Assembly (NCBI RefSeq): GCF_037975245.1
Contig: NC_092562.1
Span: 6,366,001-6,430,000, forward strand
Source of the DNA: Apostichopus japonicus
Lineage: Eukaryota; Echinodermata; Holothuroidea; Aspidochirotida; Stichopodidae
Direction: 5' to 3'
DNA length: 64,000 nucleotides
Positions 46,297 to 57,249 of this stretch are shown piece by piece. The position numbers and the translations under genes are program-made. Positions within the stretch are counted from its first letter, which is position 1, and each line of letters begins with the position of its first letter. The notes below the pieces were generated by a model. That model worked only from the letters and a program-made list of their open reading frames with translations, was not told where the DNA came from and did no database searches.

Positions 46297-46544
46297 GTTG
46301 TTCAAGAACTAAATCTAGTGTATATAACCACCTTACTCTTTCATGGATCAATGGTTTTCTAGCCGCTGTAGTCGACATAAACTGCGGCGGCAATTGAGGC
46401 TAATAATTGTCAAATATCCTATAATTTCTTGTTTGATATCAAATACAACAATCCAAACCGATACCCATTGTTCTGGCCTAGTCAGGTCTACCTGAATTCG
46501 GTTGTAGTACGACCGTACCTAATAGCCTACCACACACTACACAC

Positions 46545-46677
<133 letters not shown>

Positions 46678-46764
46678 TGGTTGGTTGGCGTCTATCTTGG
46701 CGCAGAGTGCTCTATGTTCGGTGGACAGAGCGAAATATATGTTGAGACTAGTGGAACACTAGTA

Positions 46765-46807
46765 ATTGTTACTCAGAGTTTCACGCGTTGAGCGATTATC
46801 AAACAAC
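46765..46807 (-). ncRNA. Hammerhead-like relic between TA tracts
   Basis: On the minus strand: GTTGT (stem I), core TTGATAA, stem II CGC/GCG with loop TCAAC, GAA, stem III ACT/AGT with loop CTG, A, then ACAAT (stem I, five pairs with one G-U). Against the core CTGANGA it has C3 to T and G8 to A, and the usual G-C closing stem II is T-T. Likely an inactive Penelope-associated relic. Confidence 0.4.
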
Positions 46808-46810
46808 TCA

Positions 46811-46811
<1 letters not shown>

Positions 46812-46849
<38 letters not shown>
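46812..46849. repeat. (TA)n microsatellite
   Basis: TA tract flanking the hammerhead-like relic. Confidence 0.95.
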
Positions 46850-46851
<2 letters not shown>

Positions 46852-47848
46852 ACTGGTGACATGGGACAAAAGAAATTCCTGTCAGTAGTTGTCGAACAAC
46901 GGATAACAATAGTTATTGGTTGTCCAGACAAAAGGTTAGAATGAACGGAATTATCATCGATTGTAGCTAACAAAACAAGTTTGCAAGATCGCAGTAAAGA
47001 TTAGATAATGGTTGTATCGTTTTCATAAGATTTGTATTGCTTCGGTAACCTGCACGGTAAACAATCCTAAACCAGTGAACACATAAGATAAATTAAGATA
47101 ATTTTGAAAACACTAACTACAGCTGATCAATAATATTATATTTAATATCAGTACGTAATTAATATTATCATATATTTTATAATATAATTTCATTAATAAT
47201 ATCACAAAGGGTTTGACAGGGTGCCAACTTACCTTTGTATATATTTTAACAAGTAACATGTGTTCATATCCAGGGGCAACTGGGGAAGGGTCTGGCCTTG
47301 GGATCGTTGAGCCGACCCCCGTTTAGGCTTGTATTGGGGTACACATGTAAAGAAAAACGTTACTACCTAACGGTGTAACGATGTAACAATAACATCTGAG
47401 GTCCACACTCTACGCAATGTTTGGTTCAATATGGGTATTATCATCGCCTTCACTGTCTGCTTCGAATATGAGAAAGGGCACTCTAATTCTAGCCCAATTT
47501 CACTGCCTGGTGAAGAACCACTGTCACTTTGAACTTCGGTTGCCGCATTTGGTTCTAAATCTGCCATTCCATTGGAAATTTATATTTGATTTCGCACTGA
47601 TTTGTTACCGATTTTTTGTGTAGTATATGTACATTTATCGTAGTGAACTACACGAAGAGGGTAAATTAATTCTCAATTTTCGACTGGAAAATCAAGTTTT
47701 TAACTGGTACAATGGTTGGCATATGTTCTAGGGAACATGCTTAGATGGTTCCCCTTCAATGATTGGACGTTGACATTTTCGTGTCATGGCCACTTTAAGA
47801 TTCGGTGCAGAACTGGCACCTACAGAAAGATTGTCAATACCTATTTAC

Positions 47849-47915
47849 CTTGTCCACTGCTAACAATAGTACAGTAATAGTTATAAAGAACGTACACACA
47901 GAAAATTTTTGCCAT
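47849..47915 (-). CDS. Extra signal-peptide exon upstream of gene B
   Basis: The ATG at 47915-47913 opens MAKIFCVYVLYNYYC, then TIVSSGQ and a GTAAAT donor. Length (67 nt), phase 1 end and the final S-G-Q match gene B exon 1, so it is a duplicated first exon: an alternative start for gene B or a relic of another gene. The hydrophobic core is weaker, with Tyr and Asn. The flanks at about 47205-47312 and 48207-48360 also resemble each other. Confidence 0.45.
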
Positions 47916-48962
47916 AAACAGATTTGATAGTAGTAACCAGTTAATGGTATTTTTGCAATCAAAACGTATCGGTGAGCTTCCTTACCAATATGAGGCAAAA
48001 TCATATATATGTTTAATTAATAACACCAAATAATACAACACAATATACAAAATCTGATGGCAACTGAATAATAAACCCGGCAAATATTATTGTCCAATTC
48101 ATTTCTTCCAAGAATGATAGTTATGCATAAACGACGATAAAAACAAGGATAGTGTTTAGTCACGCTGTTATTGCTAAGTTGCTTTCTTCTAGTTATCGAA
48201 GTATATCACAAAGGACACCGACCGGGTACCAATTTATTATATATTATCATATATTTTAACGAGTTATATGTGATCATACCCAGGGGCGATTTGCATTTAT
48301 TTTGTGTATTGGAGGGAGATATTTCAGTCGTCCCGGTAAGGGATCTTGGGCAACGTTGAAAGTTTGAAACAATGCAGTTGAATTTTCGACAGTTTAGGTT
48401 GTACCGCATGAACATGCAATATATTTGACAACATGTTTTTCTGCATGCCGGGGATCTTTTCTAAGGAAATAAAGCCTTCAATCGGAGAAGTATACGTGGT
48501 CGAAATACCATATGGCTAGAAAAAAGAGGTATGGGACAGCCTTAAAAATACAGTTTCTACACTGTATCAAACTGTAACATGTAATACAAATATAATTTGA
48601 CAAGATCAAATAGGTCTTGGGAAATTATCAATAAATAACCATTAAATAATGGTCATTCAATTAATAATTCAATTACTAAATTACCGTGACTAAGGCTTTT
48701 CACTTGTTAGCCAAAATGATATTATAAAAAGGCAAAGGCACATTTAGATATGATAAATAACATATGAGATCTTAAATTCCAATAAGTAAGAATAACACCT
48801 TAATGGTAGAGTTCAAACATTTACCTCACCACAACCATTACCATGATATACTCTGTTTAATTAATTACCTACCCCCGCCCACCCGATATCCCACTTATGA
48901 ATTCATTTATAACATAAGCGCTTGAACTGATCAGTCCAATTCGACAAGGACTAAATCAGGGG

Positions 48963-49237
48963 TCATGATTTTTGTACAACGGCCACCACTCGTATAATGC
49001 TAATTCCTCTCTCTTCCAGGTTAGTAAGCTCTATTTCCCTGTCTGTGGGTTCTAGAAAATCATCGGATATCCACTCATCATCAGCGTTTACTTTACTCTG
49101 AAGCTTAAAATAAAGGAGAGTATTCCCGGCTTCGTTCCAATCTTTCCAATCCAAAATTAGACCGTTTATTAAAGTGCCTCGAAGCGTCACCACCTCGATG
49201 AAACAAAGAGACGAGAAATCAGTCGTCGTTACAATTT
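48963..49237 (-). CDS. Gene C last exon: FN3-like domain with stop
   Basis: Phase 1 entry after ATTTTCAG. LILDWKDW, LYFKLQSK, WISDDFLEPTDREIEL, IIRVVAVVQKS then TGA. The order of elements equals the FN3-like exons of A and B (W, F.LQ, W, IRV.AV.QS), but the exon ends in a stop where theirs splices on to the membrane exon. Confidence 0.62.
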
Positions 49238-52200
49238 CTGAAAATAAAAAGACATTTATTTAATAGGATGAACATAGAAATATGTTATTGTAATATGGCA
49301 TAAAAATTTTTATTCATAAGACTTCGTCTCCTGTAATCGTTGGGTTTGTTCCCTTCAATAGACACAGGAAAGAAAGCTCACGATTTGACTCACAATATAA
49401 AACCAAAGGTATTAAGTCTCAAACGATTCTTTTAAAACTTGTATTCGTCTAACCCATATATTGGTAACTCAGCTACAACATTGTCTTTACCGGTAATGGA
49501 AATTCTCTTTCGAAATTAATTATATCCCTATTTTCAAACAAACGTTGAGAAAAGATGTTACGTTTAAGGATATCATCAATATCCTTAAGCTACGTGTACG
49601 TCGAGTGAGTGTATACTAACGTACATCTAATTATAGACGAGTCTCATTGTTGTGAGGCATGGGTTCATTTAAAAATTTACCTACCAGTTTTGATTTCCAT
49701 AGTGGCTGACATTGGCGTAACATATGTTGTCTCTAACGTGGACGGTTCAGAGGTAGTCACCAAACTTGACATTGTAGTCTTCAATTCTGTGTGTGAAATA
49801 GATTTCCGCATGTTCTGTTTATGGAATTTGAGTTTGACTTTTAGTGAATATTTCTAAAGGAACATAGAAAAAGTAAACTCGCTTCATCATTCAAAGTCTT
49901 TAAATAAAGTACGTTTTTCTTGTTCAAAGGGCATAAAAACCTACCAGACTGTGTTGAAGTGTAAACCTCCGAAATGAATTTGATATCAGGAGAGAGAAAG
50001 ATCATTAATAATAGTTAGGCCTTAGTAGCATACGTTTACTTAACAACGCAAGTCGGAGAGTGGGGCATGTTGGCTTTAAAAAGTACCTGGTTGTGTTGAG
50101 GTTTGCAAAACCTGATCACAAAATCTCCCTTGAACTCCAAGTGGACAAAGACATAGAAAGTCTGTTTCGTTCAGAGGGATACACGAGCCTCCTCGTTGGC
50201 ACCGGTTTGGATCGCAAGGACTAAACGTATCTGGAGTAAATAAATATAACACCAAAAAGGAAACTGATATAACTACAGAGAAAGATCACGACAAAACAAC
50301 TCAGAGTGTCATTATTCTTAGAAGAGTATATTGGCTTTAAAAAGTACCTGGTTGTGTTGAGGTTTGCAAAACCTGATCACAAAATCTCCCTTGAACTCCA
50401 AGTGGACAAAGACATAGAAAGTCTGTTTCGTTCAGAGGGATACACGAGCCACCTCGTTGACACCGGTTTGGATCGCAAGGACTAAACGTATCTGGAGTAA
50501 ATAAATATAACACCAAAAAGGAAACTGATATAACTACAGAGAAAGATCACGACAAAACAACTCAGAGTGTCATTATTCTTAGAAGAGTATATTGGCTTTA
50601 AAAAGTACCTGGTTGTGTTGAGGTTTGCAAAACCTGATCACAAAATCTCCCTTGAACTCCAAGTGGACAAAGACATAGAAAGTCTGTTTCGTTCAGAGGG
50701 ATACACGAGCCACCTCGTTGACACCGGTTTGGATCGCAAGGACTAAACGTATCTGGAGTAAATAAATATAACACCAAAAGGAAACTGATATAACTACAGA
50801 GAAAGATCACGACAAAACAACTCAGAGTGTCATTATTCTTAGAAGAGTATATTGGCTTTAAAAAGTACCTGGTTGTGTTGAGGTTTGCAAAACCTGATCA
50901 CAAAATCTCCCTTGAACTCCAAGTGGACAAAGACATAGAAAGTCTGTTTCGTTCAGAGGGATACACGAGCCACCTCGTTGACACCGGTTTGGATCGCAAG
51001 GACTAAACGTATCTGGAGTAAATAAATATAACACCAAAAGGAAACTGATATAACTACAGAGAAAGATCACGACAAATAGATTAAGGATAGATCTATCAAC
51101 CAACTCATAGTGTCATTATTCTAAGTAGAGTATGTTGGTTTTAAAAAGTACCTGGTTGTGTTGAGGTTTGCAAAACCTGATCACAAAATCTCCCTTGAAC
51201 TCCAAGTGGACAAAGACATAGAAATTCTGTTTCGTTCAGAGGGATACACGAGCCTCCTCGTTGACACTGGTTTGGATCGCAAGGACTAAACGTATCTGGA
51301 GTAAATAAATATAACACCAAAAGGAAACTGATATAACTACAGAGAAAGATCACGACAAAACAACTCAGAGTGTCATTATTCTTAGAAGAGTATATTGGCT
51401 TTAAAAGTACCTGGTTGTGTTGAGGTTTGCAAAACCTGATCACAAAATCTCCCTTGAACTCCAAGTGGACAAAGACATAGAAAGTCTGTTTCGTTCAGAG
51501 GGAAACACGAGCCACCTCGTTGACACCGGTTTGGATCGCAAGGACTAAACGTATCTGGAGTAAATAAATATAACACCAAAAGGAAACTGATATAACTAAA
51601 GAGAAAGATCACGACAAATAGATAAAGGATAGATCTATCAAACAACTCAGAGTGTCATTATTCTTAGAAGAGTATATTGGCTTTAAAAAGTACCTGGTTG
51701 TGTTGAGGTTTGCAAAACCTGATCACAAAATCTCCCTTGAACTCCAAGTGGACAAAGACATAGAAATTCTATTTCGTTCAGAGGGATACACGAGCCTCCT
51801 CGTTGGCACCGGTTTGGATCGCAAGGACTAAACGTATCTGGAGTAAATAAATATAACACCAAAAGGAAACTGATATAACTACAGAGAAAGATCACGACAA
51901 ATAGATTAAGGATAGATCTATCAACCAACTCATAGTGTCATTATTCTAAGTAGAGTATGTTGGCTTTAAAAAGTACCTGGTTGTGTTGAGGTTTGCAAAA
52001 CCTGATCACAAAATCTCCCTTGAACTCCAAGCGGACAAAGACATAGAAATTCTGTTTCGTTCAGAGGGATACACGAGCCTCCTCGTTGGCACTGGTTTGG
52101 ATCGCAAGGACTAAACGTATCTGGAGTAAATAAATATAACACCAAAAAGGAAACTGATATAACTACAGAGAAAGATCACGACAAAACAACTCAGAGTGTC

Positions 52201-55000
52201 ATTATTCTTAGAAGAGTATATTGGCTTTAAAAGTACCTGGTTGTGTTGAGGTTTGCAAAACCTGATCACAAAATCTCCCTTGAACTCCAAGTGGACAAAG
52301 ACATAGAAAGTCTGTTTCGTTCAGAGGGAAACACGAGCCACCTCGTTGACACCGGTTTGGATCGCAAGGACTAAACGTATCTGGAGTAAATAAATATAAC
52401 ACCAAAAGGAAACTGATATAACTACAGAGAAAGATCACGACAAAACAACTCAGAGTGTCATTATTCTAAGTAGAGTATGTTGGCTTTAAAAAGTACCTGG
52501 TTGTGTTGAGGTTTGCAAAACCTGATCACAAAATCTCCCTTGAACTCCAAGTGGACAAAGACATAGAAATTCTGTTTCGTTCAGAGGGATACACGAGCCT
52601 CCTCGTTGGCACCGGTTTGGATCGCAAGGACTAAACGTATCTGGAGTAAATAAATATAACACCAAAAGGAAACTGATATAACTACAGAGAAAGATCACGA
52701 CAAATAGATAAAGGATAGATCTATCAAACAACTCAGAGTTACATTTTTCTAAGTAGAGTATGTTGGCTTTAAAAAAAGTACCTGGTTGTGTTGAGGTTTG
52801 CAAAACTTTATTACAAATTCTCCCTTGAACTCCAAGTGGACAAAGACAAAGAAATTCTGTTTCTCTCAGAGGAATGCATGAGCTTCCTCTTTTGCACAGG
52901 TTAGTTCAAAAGTACTTATTGTTACTGTAATAAATAATACAGTTGAAGCTTCCAAGGTACATCCCACCAAGTTACATAGCCTAGTATTGTCATATATTGT
53001 AGGATATATTCATGTTCATGTGTACTCATATTTTATGTTATGTATAGTATCTTTCAGATAACATGCATTAATTGGGGCTAACCTTGATTCTCTGTTATGA
53101 CGGTTGATGTTTTCCCTGTAACAGGCATGGTAGTGGCAGGCATCTCACAAAACCTCCCGAAAACACCAACAGGACAGATACATAATGCCATGCCGCTGAA
53201 TGAAATGCACCTTCCACCCATCAGACAAGGAGATGACACGCATGGGTCGGATTCTGTCAAATGAATTATGGTTTTATATGTCCACATTTCCTGCTGTTAT
53301 AAATGTGGCATATCATCAATGTTAATAAATCAATTTATTGATATTTTTTGTGATGGAAAAACCTCTAAATTTCTCCTACTTAGGTAATAGATAACCTTCC
53401 CATGTGAATTCCGTTTGTCGTTAGATATATTGTGCAAAAAAACATGAAATTGTGTCAAAGTCAACGCAAACTGCAACGTTAGGCAATATTATATTATATA
53501 TACCCCCGATCCCAGCTTCAAAGAGGCCTCTACATACAACTAATAGTAGAACCCCCCCCCCTCTCCCCACCCATCTCCTCCCCCTCTTGCACCAAAGTCA
53601 GAATACTCCCTACTCCAATGTTTATGGCTACAGCGCCTTTGACAAAGAAAGACGAGCTTGATCAAAATCGTATCTGAATGAGATGTTCAACTCTGTTTGA
53701 TGATGCGTTGGCAATATAAACGGAACCTTATTCGCTTTATATACTGGACAATACAACTACCGACTTGCATCAGTATTTGTAACGCTTTGCTTATTAAGAA
53801 CCGAATTATCTTAGTTCCCATCTAGGAACGACTAACTTCTACTTTCTTTAGAGCTCAATTTAACAGTAAGGCAGACGTGCAAATTTACTGGACATGCTGT
53901 GTTTTGTAAGCCTACCTGAACAATTAGACAATAAAATAAAGAATAATTGAATAACCAACACATTCACACAGAGACTACAGTAACTATACTGTAAAATTTC
54001 AAGTTTTGTACCACAGTAAAACCTGTATCGTGATGATCAATCTGATACATCGGTAGCATGTGCTATAAGGGTTACAGTAAGATCTGAGGATATGTGAATC
54101 CCAAACAAATGTATCAAACTGGATTTGTTGGGATTACACATATCCTCAGTTCTTACTCTAATCCTAATAGCACATGTTACCGATTTATAGCACGATCCAA
54201 TTTTTACTGTGATACAAAACTTTAAGATTTATAGTATTTTTGCCGTGTTCTCCGTGTGTATCGGGTAGAATAACACGATAGTGAGCCCCTAATTAACCAA
54301 CAAAATCTGTTTCAACAAGTTCGACGGTGGATATGAAAATCGAATGTTCTCAACCGCATAGGAACGTATGACTCAACATTTGCAAAATAAATCAAACAGA
54401 CCAACCAAGTTATCTCTCTTATTCTTTAATCACCATCATTGTCAAGAGAGCGTCGCAACCACGATCATAATTATCTACTGTTTTTAAAATGAGTTACCTG
54501 TAACAGACAAGGTTAGTGTCGGACTACTGGTCATTGCTCTGATATCACTGGTAGAGGTTGGGTAAGTACTGGTAGAACCTGTGGGTACAAATTGTTAACA
54601 CATGTTGTGCATTCACTTAAAATCGATATAACTTTGCATAGTTGCACACCAGAATGTACTCCATCGTGGGAACTCGATTTTACTTTAATTGTTAGAGTTA
54701 ACTTCTAGGTACCAATTTAAAAAAAGAGGCACTGATGTCAAGTATCAATGACCTTACACATCACTTTTAAAAACCTAAGCAAACTATATGGACTACGACT
54801 TAATTATAATTAACAGAAATGTTAATGGAAAAACTGAAGATTAACTAATTTACTTTTCCATGATTCAACATAGGAACACTTTCAAAATTTTCCGAAGTCT
54901 TTCTAGAAAGTTACAATACAGCATGTGTCCACTTACCTGCAACCGCGATGTTTAAATTGACGATTGCATACAGCAATACCAGAGACAATATTTGAGCCAT
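48963..55000 (-). CDS. Gene C: multi-EGF protein with Ser/Thr stalks and terminal FN3-like domain
   Basis: Minus-strand exons: signal peptide 54937-55000, Ser/Thr 54498-54578, EGF 53083-53253, ten EGF exons between 52640 and 50087, Ser/Thr 49685-49786, FN3-like last exon 48963-49237. All internal exons are multiples of three in phase 1. The ten EGF exons are 144 nt each and nearly identical. Unlike genes A and B there is no LU domain and no transmembrane exon: the FN3-like exon runs into TGA. The product would be secreted, about 736 residues if all exons are used. Gene D upstream may be the 5' part of the same gene with this signal exon as a second start. Confidence 0.7.
49685..49786 (-). CDS. 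Gene C exon 14: Ser/Thr-rich
   Basis: 34 codons between CACACAG and GTAGGT. SSLVTTSEPSTLETTYVTP is an O-glycosylation-type spacer. Confidence 0.62.
49945..49966 (-). pseudogene. Relic of an EGF exon 3' end
   Basis: GTTTACACTTCAACACAG, then TCTG before a GTAGG donor resembles the end of the array exons (CAAACCTCAACACAACCAG). At 22 nt it would break the frame, so it is taken as a remnant. Confidence 0.3.
50087..50230 (-). CDS. Gene C EGF exon 13 (array copy 1)
   Basis: 48 codons, phase 1-1. SPCDPNRCQRGGSC, DFLCLCPLGVQGRFC gives all six EGF cysteines. An N-glycosylation sequon (NET) lies between cysteines 3 and 4. It is the copy nearest the 3' end. Confidence 0.74.
50348..50491 (-). CDS. Gene C EGF exon (array copy 2)
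   Basis: Same protein as copy 1; silent changes around TGTCAACGAGGTGG. Confidence 0.74.
50609..50752 (-). CDS. Gene C EGF exon (array copy 3)
   Basis: Intact 144-nt EGF exon, with NETDF between cysteines 3 and 4. Confidence 0.74.
50869..51012 (-). CDS. Gene C EGF exon (array copy 4)
   Basis: Intact 144-nt EGF exon with NETDF. The intron to its right (toward copy 5) is the long type. Confidence 0.74.
51152..51295 (-). CDS. Gene C EGF exon (array copy 5)
   Basis: Intact. DPNQC replaces DPNRC and NETEF replaces NETDF. Confidence 0.74.
51411..51554 (-). CDS. Gene C EGF exon (array copy 6)
   Basis: Intact. GGSCFPL replaces GGSCIPL, shared with copy 9. Confidence 0.74.
51694..51837 (-). CDS. 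Gene C EGF exon (array copy 7)
   Basis: Intact frame, but NEIEF replaces NETEF, so this copy alone has lost the N-glycosylation sequon. Confidence 0.74.
51977..52120 (-). CDS. Gene C EGF exon (array copy 8)
   Basis: Intact. Carries DPNQC and NETEF, like copy 5, and one change in the CCGCTTGGAGTTC stretch. Confidence 0.72.
52237..52380 (-). CDS. Gene C EGF exon (array copy 9)
   Basis: Intact. Carries GGSCFPL like copy 6. Confidence 0.74.
52497..52640 (-). CDS. Gene C EGF exon (array copy 10)
   Basis: Intact, NETEF type. First intact array copy in transcription order. Confidence 0.74.
52782..52905 (-). pseudogene. Broken EGF exon (array copy 11)
   Basis: The donor side and LCKRGSSC, FLCLCPLGVQGRIC are present, but the 5' part with the first cysteine and the acceptor is lost and a TGA lies in frame just upstream. 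It probably cannot be spliced in. Confidence 0.65.
53083..53253 (-). CDS. Gene C exon 3: EGF-like domain plus Thr-rich tail
   Basis: 57 codons. Cysteines in SDPCVSSPC, GGRC, LCIC and the final FGRFC, followed by PATTMPVTGKTSTVITENQ. The donor is GTTAGC. Confidence 0.74.
53254..54497. other. Gene C intron 2
   Basis: Holds the palindromic MITE and a C-rich tract near 53550-53590. No exon seen. Confidence 0.55.
53987..54236. mobile_element. Palindromic MITE with TA flanks
   Basis: 250 bp, two arms of about 115 bp in inverted orientation: TACTGTAAAATTTCAAG ... CTTTAAGATTTATAGTA. The inner parts ACATGTTACCGAT and ATCGGTAGCATGT match. TA flanks would fit a Tc1/mariner-type target. No ORF. Confidence 0.65.
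54498..54578 (-). CDS. Gene C exon 2: Ser/Thr-rich
   Basis: 27 codons between CCCACAG and GTAACT. STSTYPTSTSDIRAMTSSPT is Ser/Thr-rich and without Cys. Confidence 0.6.
54937..55000 (-). CDS. Gene C exon 1: signal peptide
   Basis: ATG at 55000-54998. MAQILSLVLLYAIVNLNIAV is followed by A and a GTAAGT donor after 21 codons plus one base (phase 1), like gene D exon 1. Confidence 0.7.
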
Positions 55001-55724
55001 GACTTGGAACTTGAATCTGGAATAGAGTACTTCTAGCCTTCACAACGTTCAGACTGTTATAAAATTTAGTGCGTTGAATCGTCTGCTATTGTGTTGGCAT
55101 ATAAAAAGCTTTGTTGTTGAAATCATTCAAACCGTAACTGAGCATATTGGTTCGCCAAGTCTGTGATTTATAGAATCTGCGTACGTTAAACGGTTCCTAT
55201 ATCTACAATGTGTCAAATGCTGTGAATGATATTCCCTTACAGGCAAAGTTGTACACAGTTTAGTACAAACCACTTCGTCTAAAGACACCCTCGGTTATTT
55301 AGATGTTTATTAAGTATGCATTGAGATACAGTGTATCCTTCCAGGGTAATCATCTTTACCTATGAGAAATATTAATTTACCACAAGACGCTTACAAACAT
55401 GCTGAAATGATTTGACAACAGGCCACATGATCAGAAAAGCTCAAGGTTAAGTTTTAAACGTAAAAACGTCTTTGGATAAATTTATTTCAGACCCCTTTGA
55501 ACCCGAAATGCTCTAATAGATGTCAATACTTTTACTAAGATGACCTCGCTTTGGAATGCCAGAGGTTATTGAATATCTCCATGGCTCTAGGTTAAGTTCA
55601 ATCTTTCCCCTTGGTTAATATCTAATGTATTGTTAACATGGACATTTATCAGATCCGAATTCTGTTCAAGATTGATACGGAGCCTGCATACGGCCTTTAC
55701 TTTCTGCTCCAGAATGATTATGAT

Positions 55725-55835
55725 AACACCATATTGCATCCTAGCCCCCTTACCCCCCCCCCAAAAAAAACATTCTAACCGGGGAAGGGACACCCTCACC
55801 CTTAGACCCTCCCCCAGAATCGGCATCGACCAACA
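55725..55835. mobile_element. Fragment of the same MITE family
   Basis: CACCATATTGCATCCTAG followed by a poly-C run and CACCCTTAGACCCTCCCCC, the shared internal box. No terminal repeats or target duplication were found. Confidence 0.5.
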
Positions 55836-56240
55836 TTTGTGCACTCCACGGTTCTGCCTACGGTTCTCTATGAGTATGCTTTTTTAGTTATTCATGAGAG
55901 TGAATAAAAGCCTCGACTCCATCTTTTCGCTGATTGTAACATTTCCATGCTGCTCCAGCGTTTGACTTATATTACGCATAGGTGCCTACTGTTGCACTTT
56001 TGTTGTCGTCGTAAGGAATTCAGTGAGGGCTAATTAATTCTAACCGCACATAATAAAATATGGCAATTGCATTGATTCTGCAGACAAACTGGACCTATAT
56101 CTGTTAGATTGTTATCATAGAGCAAACGATATATAAGAAAGATACGTCAGGTATGTACATAGTAACGGAGAACGATACAAGGATTCGATACAAAGTAGTT
56201 CCACTTTTGAGCTGATTCTTCTCTATCAAATATAAAAGGG

Positions 56241-56515
56241 CTTACATTTAAACTATATGGACTCATATGTTATTTCATAAGGTAATATGAGATATAAGGA
56301 GTTTTAATTTTAACCCAGCATACGCAAATCGAAACTTGTACTGAACGACACTTCACATTTTGTTTTTAATAAAATATAATGAGTGCATGCATTTAAATTA
56401 TATGAACTCATAAGTCATTTTACAAGGTAACATAGGACATAAGGAATTTAATTTTTAATTTATTTTAATTTTAACCCAGCATACGAACATCGAAACTTGT
56501 ACCGAACGTCACTTC
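56241..56515. repeat. Imperfect tandem duplication of about 140 bp
   Basis: CATTTAAACTATATGGACTC ... TTTAACCCAGCATACGCAAAT recurs as CATTTAAATTATATGAACTC ... TTTAACCCAGCATACGAACAT. A similar doubled block (CCTGCTATATCCTTTGACCC) follows at 56520-56700. Confidence 0.75.
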
Positions 56516-57047
56516 AAAAATGTAATATGTGGCCCAAACCTGCTATATCCTTTGACCCATGAAAGTTAACAGAGGAATTGGGTGAGGGGTGGGGGGGGGT
56601 TTATTCCACGAAATTAAAAGTTTAATATTTGGCCTAAACCTGTTATATTCTTTGACCCATGTAAGTTAGCAGATGAATAGGGGTTTTTTTTTGGGGGGGG
56701 GGGCTTATACATGAAATTTATGGAGGAATTTAAAGGGTTTTTTTTCAATTATAAGCTTTATATGAACAGAAAGGTAAGACATTTGGATTTCAAATTTGAA
56801 CAGTTTATTTGAAATTTTGTTGTATTTATGGGTGAAAATATGAAATTCATGCCGCCATTTTAATTTACGGTGAAACTCCTAAGACCATACAATATTTATT
56901 TGGTTAATTTCTAATGCTTGCTTGATTCTTCATAATAAAGCCCACAAAAAAAACATCTTTATATTCAAATAATGCGTTATGTCTGCCAAAATTGAACAAA
57001 AGTTATGAATCTACTTTTTTACCATCACTTGTCTCATTGGTCTCACT

Positions 57048-57249
57048 CGAGAGTTTTTAATAATGGGTATTACAACCATTAGCATACTAATGACTTGGAG
57101 CATACAGCGGTCCTGTGTTGCCTATTCTGAATGTATCCGGCTTGAATTCGAGAGTTTTTAATAATATGTATAACAGAAATTAGCATACTAAGGACTTGGA
57201 GCATACAGCGGTCCTGTGTTGCCTATTCTGAATGTATCCGGCTTGAATT
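57048..57249. repeat. Tandem duplication of 101 bp
   Basis: Two adjacent copies starting CGAGAGTTTTTAATAAT and ending TGAATGTATCCGGCTTGAATT. Few differences. Confidence 0.9.

Larger units (their letters stand above)
50087..52905. repeat. Tandem array of EGF exons with introns (10 intact, 1 broken)
   Basis: Unit of 260-283 bp: a 144-nt exon plus an intron of either about 116 or about 139 bp. The long intron carries an extra segment around AAGGATAGATCTATCAA. The broken copy is at 52782-52905. Exon differences are mostly silent or conservative, which points to recent duplication or gene conversion. Confidence 0.93.

Noticed and set aside
47367-47567. 66-codon minus ORF starting MADLEPNAATEVQSDS
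   Set aside because: It has a reasonable start, but no splice sites, phase or domain match. It may be a gene fragment, but I cannot support it.
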